Shown here piece after piece: positions 10,620 to 21,329 of a stretch of DNA of 64,000 bases; position 1 is the first letter of the stretch; each line of letters opens with the position of its first letter. The stretch covers positions 176,052,556 to 176,116,555 of the forward strand of contig CP136067.1 of the NCBI GenBank assembly GCA_032622095.1, read 5' to 3'. The notes under the pieces are model-generated. The model saw only the letters and a list, made by a program, of their open reading frames with translations. It was not told the DNA's origin and searched no databases. The DNA is from Siphonodentalium dalli (Eukaryota; Mollusca; Scaphopoda; Gadilida; Siphonodentaliidae). Both the position numbers and the translations under genes were made by a program.

Positions 10620-11530
10620 GTCACTCGCATATTCTACGTGTCGCGATCCCTCCCTCCCACCCTTGGAGCTCCATGCCCCGCTGTGTTCGGCGTCGCGGAG
10701 TGGCGCGCCCTCTTATTGTTGTGTGATGCCATGTGTTGTGCCTATCTCCTTGCGTGTTGGCCTCTCGCTGCTGCTGTTATTTGTATTTCAGGTGCTGCGT
10801 CATCAGTGCCCCCATTGGTGCTGAAGGGGTCACTCTCACCAAAAAAAGTGCTGAAGGGTACACATGGTTTGAAAATGTGCTGAAGGGTACACAGGATTTG
10901 TGATCGGCACGAACACCATTACTTAAATTGTGTTTATGAAAGTCTGGAGCCCATTAGCAGTTTCTTTTCAGTACATTTTAATATTCATTGGAACGTAAAC
11001 AATTATTCTCTAACAGAAATCATGGCAGATACGAAAAATGAATGCCTTTAGAACGACATTTCAAACCCTGTGTACCCTTCAGCACATTTTGAAAATCCTG
11101 TGTACCCTTCAGCACTTTTTTTGGTGAGAGTGACCCCTTCAGCGCCATTGGTCCAGCTGTGGTGCGTCCTGCAGTGGTAACGGTTGTGTTATCTGCCCGT
11201 TCGGTCTCTGGTCGGCTTATTCCATCATGCTCTTTGTCAGAGTGTGTTCTGCTTAGGCCGGTGCTTAGCCACAGGGAGTTGGACTGTCTAGTGGTCTCTC
11301 CTGCCCGTACCCGCATCGTTGTGCCTCTTCCTGTTGGCCGTGTTTGCTTACTGCTTAGTGGCGCCTCACAGCACATCTTAGGCGTTGGCTCCGAATCGTA
11401 CCGTATCTCGTCGGGCCATTCTAATAATTCCCTGCGCTGTACAGCAGTGTTCTTCAGCGTTTCTCTGCGTCGGCTTCTCGTTATCAATTGGTTAAGTTGC
11501 GATTGGGCTACCTGCAGGACAAGCTTGTAA
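10620..11530. other. GC-richer block of unknown nature, split by a MITE
   Basis: Base composition changes sharply to C/T-rich, GC-richer sequence. Open frames exist on both strands (plus 10534-10824 and 11159-11530; minus 11020-11487), but none shows a domain I recognise. The MITE at 10820-11144 interrupts the block and leaves an 8-bp duplication, so the two halves were contiguous. It could be a CpG-rich exon or promoter, or a transposon fragment. Confidence 0.4.
10820..11144. mobile_element. MITE with 8-bp target duplication (hAT-like)
   Basis: The duplication CCATTGGT stands at 10812-10819 and 11145-11152. The termini are inverted repeats of about 85 bp: GCTGAAGGGGTCACTCTCAC at the left, its inverse at the right, and inside them repeated GTGCTGAAGGGTACACA blocks. 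Eight-base duplications point to the hAT superfamily; the terminal bases (GCTGAAGG) are not the canonical CAG start, so the assignment is tentative. Non-autonomous. Confidence 0.75.
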
Positions 11531-11694
11531 ATAATGTTGCATTAAAGCTGAGATCATACCCCACTCATGTGTTGTCGCTTAAATAATAAATATCCCACGC
11601 GGTCAGAGATTGCTCTCCGCAGTGCATAGACAATTGATACAGTAGTGGCAGGACTGTCACTGGTGGGGGTGGGGTGTATTGGATCTGAGTAATC

Positions 11695-12200
11695 ACATAA
11701 TAATTATTTACGATTAAGTGCAAATAACCTCGATCATTTGCGCAAATCATTTGCGCTTAAGCGCAATTAAAAATTAATATGCATTGATCCCCCCTGAATT
11801 AATTTTAAATGGCACAGACCTAAACACATCACTAAATTTAAGTCTATATATGCCCACCATATGAGGGAAGCAATCCCCCAGTGAACCCGAGATCCCTTTT
11901 ATGACCATGGAAATGGTATAGATCTGTGCAGGATATGTCTCTTTTATAAAATATACTAGATATCTGGGAGGGAGACACAAATTCTTGGGAACAGGGATGC
12001 TGATAATATGATAATATTTCAAGTCAATAAGATAAGTACACCATATGAGGGAAGCAAGCCCCCAGTAACCCCTAATTCCCTTTTTATGACCATGTATATG
12101 GTATATATCTGTACAGGAGATGTCCCTTTAATAAAATATACTAGAGCTCTGGGAGTGAGGCACCAATTCTTGGGACACCAGGGACAGAGATGCTGATATG
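11695..12200. mobile_element. Second copy of the TTAAGCGC / 200-bp-unit family
   Basis: A short TTAAGCGC-type cluster (about 11710-11770) is followed by two tandem copies of the unit (11858-12013 and 12041-12197), each from ACCATATGAGGGAAGCAA to GATGCTGATA. This matches the arrangement at 4131-5387, without the right-hand cluster. The open frames at 11774-12022 and 12008-12196 are explained by it. Confidence 0.6.
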
Positions 12201-12289
12201 CATAAGGAAATATGTTTTTTCTTCAACTTTCGAGTCTGTGTGGGGCTACTGGGGCTCATGGCCCCATGATAATATACTATGAGATGGAC

Positions 12290-12770
12290 TCAATCATTCA
12301 CAATCCGAGGGGATGTTTAGCCCCCTGGAACACTGAAGGTTGATGGTAGCTGCAGTGCCCCAGCAGGTGTTGTTGCCTCGTCGGTGACGGTGGTGATGGT
12401 GGACTCCTGTTAGATGGTATCCGGAGAGTCCGGGCTGCTCCATGGGGATGGCTGACGTGATGGTGTAGTCAAATCCAAGGAGAAGAAGGCCAACTTTTAA
12501 CCAGCAGCTCCTATGCTCCCGTTGGCGCCCTGAAGGGCATCTTCCACTCACTGGGTTCCGGAATCCAGGTATGCAACCGCTCTGGTGGTCCAATAGCTGG
12601 AGACCGGCAGATATTCCAGCGAAGTACTGCGTCCTCCATTCTTCCAACAGAGCCGACCCGATAACCAAAATCTGAGATCGAAGCGGGATCAGATAATGGG
12701 TAATCCGCTAATATAACTGTGGTGACATGGAGCTCAATTATGTAAAGATGCTCAAGTCGTATCTGCACAA
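12290..12770. other. GC-richer segment, possible gene fragment, unrecognised
   Basis: Two overlapping minus-strand frames (12294-12668 and 12511-12768) sit in a locally GC-richer segment. The first contains a His-rich stretch (HHHHRHRR). Neither resembles a domain I know. A decayed transposon fragment or an exon are both possible. Confidence 0.25.
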
Positions 12771-13780
12771 TATTTTTGCACCCGATATGTTAGTTACATG
12801 CATCTGAGCCGAGTAACACATATAGTAGGTAAGCTTTTTACGATCAAAATCAATCAACATATTAACATAATTATAGAAATCCCAGGTGGATTAAATGCTT
12901 TATAATTATTTGTGGGTCTCGATAAATTATAAAAAAGCATGAAGTTGACTCTGGATTTTCAAATTATTATACATCGGTTCTAAATGTAAGCTTGTCCCCG
13001 GTTGGTTTATGGACTATCTTAATATATATGCTAATGCAACCATTTAAATAACACCGTGGTGCCTAAATGTTGTGCCCAAACAAGTTGCGCATCTTTAAGA
13101 TTGCAAGCTGACAATAAATTAAATAATGTTTTCTTGTGTGTTTTTGACGATGTTGGAATTATATTTATATTCTTGTTTCTCAATCTGCTATTCAACTGGG
13201 ATCAATTATTGTATCAATTAAAGAAATCACGAAATATATGGATAAGCAGTTATACGCTTTCTGCGCAAATGGGTGCTTCCTGTTCATGTCTGCTGGACTG
13301 TTCTATATTCGCAACCAATTAAGCATGGAACAAAAATGGCGAGACTCTGACTATAGAATGTTCTATGTCCAAACAGAAAAATCAATATCACTTCTCAACC
13401 CCGTAACGTGGAACACCCATGACTGCAATTAATATAGTGCTTATTGTGCATTCTCGAATCAAATATGAGATAATGGTTCATTGGCTACATGTATTTACCG
13501 ATATACATGAACTGGGTATCAAAAACTTCCCACAAAAAGGGTAATGTGGACTTAGAACCATTGAAGACTCATGTGACAATATGCCGACATGTCCTGGCAC
13601 TATTGGTTTGATTTATATTAAAATCAAATTTTCGCCCCGGCGTACGTAGTATATGTGGATAATGTGCGGATTTCACCGAAACATTACACGGACCTCAATT
13701 TAATGTGAAATAATCTGGTATTGGCCGATCATGCTTTTGCCGACTGCTTTTAAAAGTGCCCCCGTCGCCTGACTTCCAGG
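12771..13780. other. Non-coding stretch, nothing recognised
   Basis: Short plus-strand frames at 13056-13322 and 13238-13432 overlap each other in different frames and lack recognisable domains. No repeat structure was seen. Confidence 0.45.
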
Positions 13781-13880
13781 GTTCGACGGTTCGTTGGCTC
13801 AGGCAACTTCGGGGGTTCATACATTAACTTAACGACCCCCCCCCCACCGCGCAGTTGCCCGAGCCAACGACCTATCGAAC
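13781..13880. repeat. Inverted repeat, 29-bp arms around a poly-C loop
   Basis: The left arm starts GTTCGACGGTTCGTTGGCTC and the right arm is its imperfect inverse ending CAACGACCTATCGAAC. The loop contains a run of about 11 C. It may be a small MITE; no target duplication was identified. Confidence 0.6.
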
Positions 13881-15735
13881 AGGGTTATACCAGTTGGTCT
13901 GAGATTATCAGCAAATGTTCGGTTCGATGGTTTCTGACCACATGATTGAGTATTCGCTGATTCAGAGGAGATGCGCGTTCTGCTCTAAGAAAGCCATTTT
14001 TTGGGCGTGAAATGTGATATTGGACTGCATCCTAAAATGTGTTTTGCCTCATTTAGTAGGTAGTATACATGTAGGGTGTCAGTTCTCGACACAACTAAGC
14101 GATTCTGAACTACCAGCTAAAAGATTTGCCAAGCTGAGGGACTCATGTATCTATGTATGGAAATGAACATATGTTGCACCATGTTTGGTTCTCACAAACT
14201 TACTTGAAGTAGTGCATAAATGACAGATAGAACCCCAAAGGAATGTTAATGTGATGAACGTTATCGCATCTGTTTGTGCAGCTTTGCAAAAATAGCCTTC
14301 AAGTTAAAACTTGCGGCGTACGATACCGGTGCGCTAGAGTTCAGCGTTGATCCTTTCACACGACACCCCACCATTGTAGTAAATATTTTCACTTGTACTT
14401 ATTCACTTCAGCAGTTCAAATTATTAGTAACTATTGTATGTGAACCGTTATGTTATGTTATAACATTTACACCCAACACATGTGTACTACGCATGCCAGT
14501 GGGTATCAAATCACAGTTCTTGATGAGACTACATGTGATTTCATGATGCATGATCTATTTAAAATAGTTGAAACGAATATTAGTTTACCATGCGTATGCC
14601 TAGCATCCCTTATAAAGGACGGTCCTTTGATTGGGTGCAAAATTGGGAAAAGACCCCCTTTACGTTGCCATCCAATGTTGAGTTTGCCCGTTACTGACCG
14701 ATACTAACCTGAAACTATCTGATATCATAAAAATAAATAAGAGATGTCCTAATTACTCTATTTTCTGAACAATGACAACCTGATGCGACGCGGTTAATAC
14801 ATGACTGCCTGCCTGTGCATAATGACGTAGTTATTTTTTACTATACCATGAAACCGAATTTCGACGCGATCTATAATCTATAATCCATTGAACATGAGGC
14901 TAAAATCACGTGACTTCCGGTCACGTATTGCGATCCAATTGATAACACTCTGGTAGTAAATGATCGCCAGTAGAAAGAGCTTGCTAAAGCGCGGAATCGG
15001 CAATGGACCAACGGTATGAACATGAAATTGGCTGCTTCACGATTTCCGAAGACTTACTATGCGATTTAGGCTTGTATAATAGTTTCATTTTTTACCAGTT
15101 TCGGTGGTTAGCTGAATGAAAACCAGCGAAGACGTCATGCCATGGTGCGTGGCGTCATTTAGGTCATTTTGGCTTTACGGACTAGAATCCAGACATTATT
15201 GCACCTGTTATGTGGTCTCATTCGGGAACACTGATTTCTAAACTTGCTTCAATTGCTATAACAAGTAACATACATGCACTGCGTAATCGTTTTTTGTTCG
15301 AAATTCGGAAACAGCTTATTTAAAGGTTCTCAATCTGATTCGATGGTACCCATATAATCACCAACATTTTTAAGAAATGCCGCTTCATTTATCAGAATCG
15401 ATTAATTGCCCAAAATAATGCTAACCACTGTCAACTATAGTATAAAATTGCCCGAAACGTGTTATATATCAAAATGTTGTTCGACGAAATTTGGCCTTAT
15501 TCTCTTCATGTTAGAGTTATCCATCTCCATCCTCAATTTGGTCCGAGACCGACGGCTCGTCAACTGTTTACTGGGCCACTAATAAGTATCGATGGTGAAA
15601 AATAATAGATTTCAAAAATCGAAATCTAATAACTCTGAGCTTTGATATATGGGTTCCTCGACTCGAATCAAATATTTCTTACCCCCGAAACAAAATAAAT
15701 AATAATTGAGTGGCGCCTGATCGGATTATGCATCT
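13881..15735. other. Mostly unannotated; one promoter-like site
   Basis: No gene or repeat was recognised except the candidate promoter at about 14905-15005. Two overlapping plus-strand frames (14274-14546 and 14450-14707) lack recognisable domains. Confidence 0.4.
14905..15116 (+). promoter_or_regulatory. Candidate promoter with E-box/ETS block and short first exon
   Basis: TCACGTGACTTCCGGTCACG at 14906-14925 fuses an E-box (CACGTG), an ETS-type ACTTCCGG and a second CACG half. This combination is common near transcription starts of metazoan housekeeping genes. An ATG at 15003 opens a 37-codon frame to a stop at about 15117, and GGTATGAA early in it could be a splice donor. No further exon was identified, so the assignment is weak. 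Confidence 0.25.
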
Positions 15736-15739
15736 TTAA

Positions 15740-15973
15740 CCCTTTACCCAACAGAACGGCCCTGTGCCAATGCATTCTCTTATATATGCGAGGCGACCTA
15801 TGGTCGACTCGCATATATAAGAGAATGCATTGGCACAGGGCATAACTGTAACCATCACAATGTAGTCAATGAACCGGTTCCAATGATATCCATATTTGTA
15901 TGGTGTTATTGAGACAGACCGAAGATATTTTAGGCTGTTGAAGCTTTATTTGGCCGTTTTGTTGGGTAAAGGG
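15740..15973. mobile_element. piggyBac-like MITE, CCCTTTACCCAACA termini
   Basis: TTAA at 15736-15739 and 15974-15977 brackets perfect 14-bp inverted termini CCCTTTACCCAACA and TGTTGGGTAAAGGG. TTAA plus a CCC terminus is the piggyBac signature. The 234-bp body holds one complete palindromic hairpin module (15760-15840) and AT-rich filler shared with the copies at 56701 and 57580. Its right TTAA lies 17 bp before the first open codon of the retrotransposon fragment. Confidence 0.85.
15760..15840. repeat. Palindromic hairpin module, intact 81-bp copy
   Basis: The outer arms are CCCTGTGCCAATGCATTCTC and its exact inverse, followed by TTATATATGCGAG and CTCGCATATATAA. The loop GGCGACCTATGGTCGAC is itself nearly palindromic, and its single mismatch fixes an orientation. 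Each arm contains CCAAT, ATGCAT and TATATAAG-like sequence. Confidence 0.9.
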
Positions 15974-15993
15974 TTAATGAACGACAGTCTTAA

Positions 15994-16968
15994 CTTTGGA
16001 GCTTCAGGCTATTGAGTCCTAGATTTATATTATATCTTTTAATATTAATGTTATCAGGAGATATTGAAATTAACCCTGGGCCTCCGCTATCGACAGACAA
16101 CAACACAATCTCCATTTTCCATTACAACGTGCGCAGTATCCGTAATAAATTAGGAAAGATTTTAGACCTAATAAACGAGTATGGTGTGTTATGTTTTACG
16201 GAAACCCACCTTGACCCGTCATACCCATCAAACCAGCTAGAAATCCCTGGAAATAGTTTTCCCATCCGCAAAGACCGTGACTCTATAGTGGAGGTGGCAT
16301 TTGCGTAATGTTTGCTGATCATCTCATTTTCAATCGGAAAACTGAACTAGAATTCGATTCATTGTGTCTATGGTTTGGAATCCACTCTAGAAAAACCCGC
16401 ATTATACTCGGGGTATCCTATAGATCTGAAGATTTCTGTGCCACAAATTATTGGGAACTACTTGAATCCAAAATTTCTGACGCACTTGATAATTCAGAAA
16501 ATGTAGTCATCACTGGCGATTTTAATTCCAATTTTTTTGGACAGCTCCTCGAAGATCAAACAAATAACAGATGGTTTCAGTGTGAAAAATGTCATTACGG
16601 TTCCCACCAGAGTAACCAGCACATCAAGTACTCTCCTCGATCCCATTATTACCTCCAAGATTATGCAAGTTCTAGACGCTGATACTTTAGACCTTGGAGT
16701 TGCAGACCATCTAGGTGTTTACGCTACAATATCTTTTGATAATACCCGGGCACCATCATTCGAAAGAAAGGTGTGGAATTATAGAAAGGCTAATGTTTCA
16801 CATGTAAATAGCTTACTCGAATCAGTAGACTGGGATGATCTCATAAATCACACAACAGATGTAAATAAAGCAGTCGATAATTTTCCATACGGAATTCTTA
16901 TCTATAATGGAGAAAACAATCCCACAATCAACTGTAACAGTGAGAACATCAGACAAAATTTTGTTTAA
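15994..16968 (+). pseudogene. Retrotransposon ORF2 remnant: 2A-like leader and AP endonuclease
   Basis: The open frame starts without an ATG (the first candidate codon, at 16012, is TTG). A hydrophobic leader (FILYLLILML) precedes the 2A-like motif GDIEINPGP. Endonuclease/exonuclease/phosphatase-fold motifs follow: FHYNVRSIRNK, the catalytic-glutamate block LCFTETHLD, GGICVMFADHL, VITGDFNSN and finally ADHLGV, where family members usually have SDH. The enzyme would nick target DNA for target-primed reverse transcription. Frameshifts near 16290 (inside GGG) and near 16540 (in a T run) split it into three frames, and a stop ends it at 16966. Non-functional copy. Confidence 0.85.
16057..16083 (+). 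other. 2A-like ribosome-skipping motif GDIEINPGP
   Basis: The nine codons spell G-D-I-E-I-N-P-G-P, matching the 2A consensus D-[VI]-E-x-N-P-G-P, directly after a hydrophobic stretch. Such motifs occur at the N-terminus of some invertebrate and trypanosome non-LTR retrotransposons, where they act co-translationally and some also act as signal sequences. Here it lies in a dead copy, so it marks the family rather than local activity. Confidence 0.9.
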
Positions 16969-17032
16969 TTCAGACATTCGACGCTAGATATAAAAAAAAG
17001 CGTGACAACGCGAGATAAAAAAGCGTGACAGA

Positions 17033-18507
17033 GTGAGAAAAACAGCTCTGAAAACTAACAAACCGATATTATGGAGAGAGTACAAAAACATCCAAAATAA
17101 AATTAACAACATGAAAAAACACGCGAAAATCAAATTCGACGAAAATTTGGAAGAGCGAATAAGAGAATCCTCAAACCCGAGAGACTTCTGGAGAATAATA
17201 AACTACCTCCTGAATAAGAAAATATCTAAGACTATCCCCCCACTATATAGACCCACAGGCAGCATAAAAGCAAACGGCCACTCATATGCAACTAGTGATG
17301 CTGAAAAAGCAGTAATACTAAATAAGAGCTGCATTGCAAATTCAATCATTAATGACTCCAAACAAAGCATCACAATCTTTCCGAAGCGTTGCAAAAAAAT
17401 AATGCCAAATTTGGCTTTTACAGAAACCGACGTAGAATCGGCTATCAAATCATTCAAGCTGAACAAAGCCCATGGACATGACGGGATAAGTGTTAGAATG
17501 CTCGGCGACACAGCAAAATCTATTGCACGCCCACTGGTTCTTATTTTTAGAAAATCAATTAACACATCGAAATTCCCTGCAGCATGGAAGTTTGCAAACG
17601 TCATTCCTATTTTCAAGAATGATGATCCTGCTGATTCGAAAAACTATCGCCCAATTTCCCTTTTACCGTGCCTCGCTAAAATCTTCGAGAAAGTGGTTCT
17701 TAAACAGATGAGCGAATTCTTTATTGAAAACAAACTCCTATACTTCCATCAATTGGGTTTTCTCCAAGGTCATAACACAACATATCAGTTAGTAGATTTA
17801 TATCATACCCCGTGTCAATCCCTTGATAAAGGTTTATTTACTTGTTCTATATTTTGCGATATCTCTAAAGCATTCGAAAGAGTTTGGCACAGGGACTGAT
17901 TCATAAGTTGAGCGCTTATGGTTTAGAAGGAAACACATTATATTGGCTCGAAGACTACTTAAACAATAGAAAACAAAGAGTATTAGTCAATGATGCTTAT
18001 TCCGAATATGAGATCATCCCTTCCGGTGTGGCGAAAGGCTCGATCCTTGGACCCTTCCTGTTCCTTGTTTATATCAATGACTTAGCCGACAATATATAAT
18101 CTGATACTAGAATGTATGCCGATGACACTTGCATTACGAACAGCCATTATCACATCAAATTATTAGAAACCGTTATGAATAGTGATATTGAAAAAATATC
18201 GACATGGTCCCGAAAATGGTTGGTCAGCTTTAACCCGACAAAAACGGTTGGAATTTACTACTCATTAATGACCCCGAAAACAAAACACCCAGAACTTAAT
18301 TTCGCTGATGAAACAATATCGTTTGTTGACACGCATAAACACCTTGGTCTGGTACTACAGTCAAACCTCAATTGGAATGCCCATATCGACGGCCTGGTAA
18401 ATCGGATTGCATCTCGACTAGCTCAACTATAGGGCGCCTGAAGTACCAACTTGACAGAAAAATAATTGAAATTATCTATAAAACGTATATACTACCCCTG
18501 TTGGTTA
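17033..18507 (+). pseudogene. Retrotransposon ORF2 remnant: reverse transcriptase domain
   Basis: The linker and RT fingers run from 17033. RT motifs in order: FANVIPIFK, NYRPISLLP, QLGFLQGHNTT, motif A CDISKAFERVWH (catalytic Asp kept), motif B PSGVAKGSILGPFLF (Lys where Gln is usual) and motif C MYADDT, followed by a thumb-like HKHLGLVL block. A frameshift near 17880 follows motif A, an in-frame TAA stands at 18097-18099 just before motif C, and another frameshift near 18430 precedes the MITE. CR1/L2-type by overall pattern; clade not resolved. Confidence 0.88.
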
Positions 18508-18953
18508 TAGTACACCAATTATAAAATTATAAAAAAAATTATCCCCCCCTCCCTTGGTGTGCTGTCACCCACACTCAAGTCAGCATAAAATCTGGCAGCT
18601 GAATGGTTGAATATGATTGGGTAAAATTAATGCAAAAACAAGAAAAAATCAAATCCACCATATTATACCTAGATGAATATTGATCCAGAGTGGGTGAAAT
18701 AATTAACCTGGCATTTAATGGGGGTGTGTTTGAAAATTTGATGATGATTTTTTGTGCGGAATTAGGGTAGTATCCAAATCGGTAAATTTAAAGATGGAAA
18801 ACCCACACGGACCTGTTAATTTTTTTGGGTCATATTGGGTCCGAAGAGCCATTCTTCAAAATTGACTAGGTTAGAAAGTTCCAGAATTCACAAGGAATCG
18901 AGCATAGCCCCAGACATTAACACTGTCGCCTATGAAAAATAATTGGTGTACTG
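18508..18953. mobile_element. 446-bp TA-flanked MITE inserted in the RT
   Basis: TA at 18506-18507 and 18954-18955 brackets the inverted termini TAGTACACCAATTAT and ATAATTGGTGTACTG. Joining the flanks with one TA puts the RT sequence before and after it in one frame (PLLVN then LFDYSDVVWD), which confirms the insertion point and the duplication. The body is AT-rich and non-coding, with poly-A and poly-C patches. Tc1/mariner-type target. Confidence 0.85.
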
Positions 18954-18955
18954 TA

Positions 18956-19197
18956 ACCTGTTTGATTACTCAGACGTAGTGTGGGACAGCTCACCGCAAT
19001 ATCTCCTAGATAAGCTCGATCGACTACACATTGAAGCTGGGCGGAATGTCAGTGGCATCACTCGCTCTGCATCTAATAACACAGTTCTGCAGGAAGTGGG
19101 TGGCCTTCTCTCGATAGAAGGCGACAGATACACAAACTACAACAAGAAAACCATAGTCAGAAATGGTAACGCCACCAAGATCATATTTTTGCCATAA
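18956..19197 (+). pseudogene. Retrotransposon ORF2 remnant: C-terminal part
   Basis: The open frame reads LFDYSDVVWDSS, then LLDKLDRLHIEAGR, ITRSASNNTVLQEVG and onwards, the usual region after the RT thumb in CR1-like elements (YadvVWds and RElGwlsL-like blocks). It ends at a stop after KIIFLP, short of the expected C-terminal block. Confidence 0.75.
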
Positions 19198-19374
19198 ATA
19201 TAAATTATAATATAATTATACTGTAAACTAGCTTTCAAATTTTATGTGGGAAATTTGCATACTTCCATATTTCAAGTTTTCCTGTTTCTCGTCTTATACA
19301 TTACATTCTTCAAACTGTCTTCTTTATTACACAAGCTGATGGGCCCGACTTCGTCAGGGCTGTTTCCCATCTGA

Positions 19375-19910
19375 TTTCCGGAGAAAGGCGCGATTTGACC
19401 TTGAATTGATTATTTCGAAAGTCAAGGTCGGGTCAGGGTCATGATTTGACCCGTCTAAAACACCCCCACCCCGGAGAAAAGTACCCCTAGGTATCAAATT
19501 TCGTCGAAATCCGTCCGTTTTACCCAACTTGACCTTTAATTAACAATTTTGAAGGTCAAGGTAAGGTCGGAGTCATGATTTGACCCGTCCAAAACACTCC
19601 CCCGACAAAAGTCCCCATAGGTATCAAATTTCGTCGAAATCCATCCGTTTTACCCGATTTGACCTTTGATTGATCACATTGAAGGTCAAGGTCACGCCGA
19701 TGTCACGATTTGACCCATTCAAAACACTCTCCGGACAAAAGTACTCATAGGTATCAAATTTCGCCGAAATTCGTCCGTTTTACCCAAATTGACCTTGCAT
19801 TGACATTTTTAAAGGTCAAGGTCAGGTCGGGGTCACGATTTGACCCGTCCAAAACACTTCCCGGACACAAATACCCCTAAGTATCAAATTACGTTGAAAT
19901 CTATGGAAAG
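19375..19910. repeat. About 130-bp tandem repeat, four copies, rich in AGGTCA half-sites
   Basis: The TTTGACCC block recurs at 19445, 19579, 19709 and 19839, a spacing of 130-134 bp. Each unit contains TTGACCTT, then a short spacer, then GTCAAGGTCA-like sequence, plus CAAATTTCGTCGAAAT and CGTCCGTTTTACCC. No coding content. TCAAGGTCA and AGGTCA are nuclear-receptor-type half-sites. Confidence 0.85.
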
Positions 19911-20374
19911 CCGAAGAGGACATGTTAGTTGCCACTTGCTAGATATACAACGCACGACTTGTCGCAGTTTTTTAAAGGTGTTTCAAACTAGGAGATAGAA
20001 GTATTTTGCGTTTCAAATGGTGATGAATTAGAGTATTTTATTCAAATTTTATGGCATAAATTGTTTTTAAAACCGTATATAATATAAAAAAAATGAATGA
20101 CTCCAAAATTAAGTGGGCCTTTAAACAAAGTCACAATTGCAGTTAGGCTCATCTCATACTCGTCTATTCAGCGATATCCTGCTGCGAAGTTTGTTATAGC
20201 CTCCAGTATTCATTGAGCGTTATAGTCCCACTGTTATAATTCGCCTTTAGCAGGCGTACTCTTGCCGCAGATTATTGAGACATTAGGTCACACGTAATGA
20301 CATTAAATCGCAGGAAACATAGCAATTGTGTGGGCTGCTTGGCTTGAATATGTAATGAGAAATAAGGTCATACG

Positions 20375-21190
20375 TAATGACATTAAATTCAAGAAAACCC
20401 GCGAAAACAAAACAAAATCACATTTAATGTTTTAAGTTATTTCCTTCATAAAAAGAATATTCGTGATAATGAACCCTTTCAATACTTTAGAAAATAGAAT
20501 TAACCTTAAAATAACAAAAACCATTGGAATAGAGAACCTTCGGAATAACGAACCTTCGGATTGGTGAACCTTCGGAACAGCGAACATTCAGAGAAATTTT
20601 GGAATAGTGTACCTTCGGGATAGTGAGCCTTCGGAATAGAGACATGCCCCCCAATATTCATATTATATGTCCAGATTTCAAAGGTATGGGCCCATAAAAT
20701 TCTAAATTTGGCCCTTAAAATATTGAACCCCAAATTGAAGCCCGCACAGCAGAGCACTTAAGTCAACTGTACCTGTGTCATGTCCCAATGCAGAAGGGTC
20801 CATATATACCACAACATTCATATTATATGCCAAGAATTCAAAGGTATGGGCCCACGTAATCACATTAAATCTCAAGAAAACCTGCGAAAACAAAACAAAA
20901 TCACATTTAATGTTCTAAGTTATTTCCTCCTGTATCTGTATCGGTATGCGCGCAGGATCAGTTCGGATGTAAGCGCACACTCCATGAAAAGAATCTTCGT
21001 GATAATGAACCCTCTCAATACTTTAGAATATAGAATTAACCTAAAAATAACAAAAACCTTCGGAATGGAGAACATTCGGAATAGCGAACCTTCGGAATAG
21101 TAAACCTTCGAAATAGCAAGTATTCAGAATAGGGAACCTTCTGAATAGTGGATCTTCGGGATAGCGAACCTTCATAATAGAAACATGTCC
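20375..21190. repeat. Tandem duplicated unit with 16-bp minisatellite
   Basis: Two copies of a unit of about 480 bp: 'caagaaaaccygcgaaaac' at about 20390 and 20873, 'ttcgtgataatgaaccct' at about 20460 and 20996. Each ends in a minisatellite of GAACCTTCGGAATAGC-like 16-mers (20525-20645 and 21056-21185). Non-coding; the open frames at 20506-21100 reflect the repeat. Confidence 0.75.
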
Positions 21191-21329
21191 CCACAATTAC
21201 ACTGGTGACGTAAACACATGTGCTAATCTTTGTTGAACTATCATCACTCTATCGGAACGATTTTACTCAAGTACGAAATACCTAACCATAATACATTCAC
21301 CCAGTAGATTATCGATCGTCCGCTCGAAC

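Larger units (their letters stand above)
15978..19200 (+). mobile_element. CR1-like non-LTR retrotransposon, 5'-truncated and decayed
   Basis: Translated blocks follow the order 2A-like leader, AP-type endonuclease, linker, reverse transcriptase and C-terminal region. The reading frame is broken by at least four frameshifts (about 16290, 16540, 17880, 18430), stops at 16966 and 18097, and an inserted MITE (18508-18953). The 5' end abuts the TTAA of the piggyBac-like MITE, with an in-frame stop at 15991-15993 and no in-frame ATG before the 2A motif, so ORF sequence was lost there. The C-terminal part fades at about 19197, before a tandem repeat; a plausible remainder lies at 21330-22015. Confidence 0.85.

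Noticed and set aside
10534-10883. Plus-strand protein gene in the GC-rich block
   Set aside because: The frames run into the inserted MITE, do not continue in phase after it, and show no domain.
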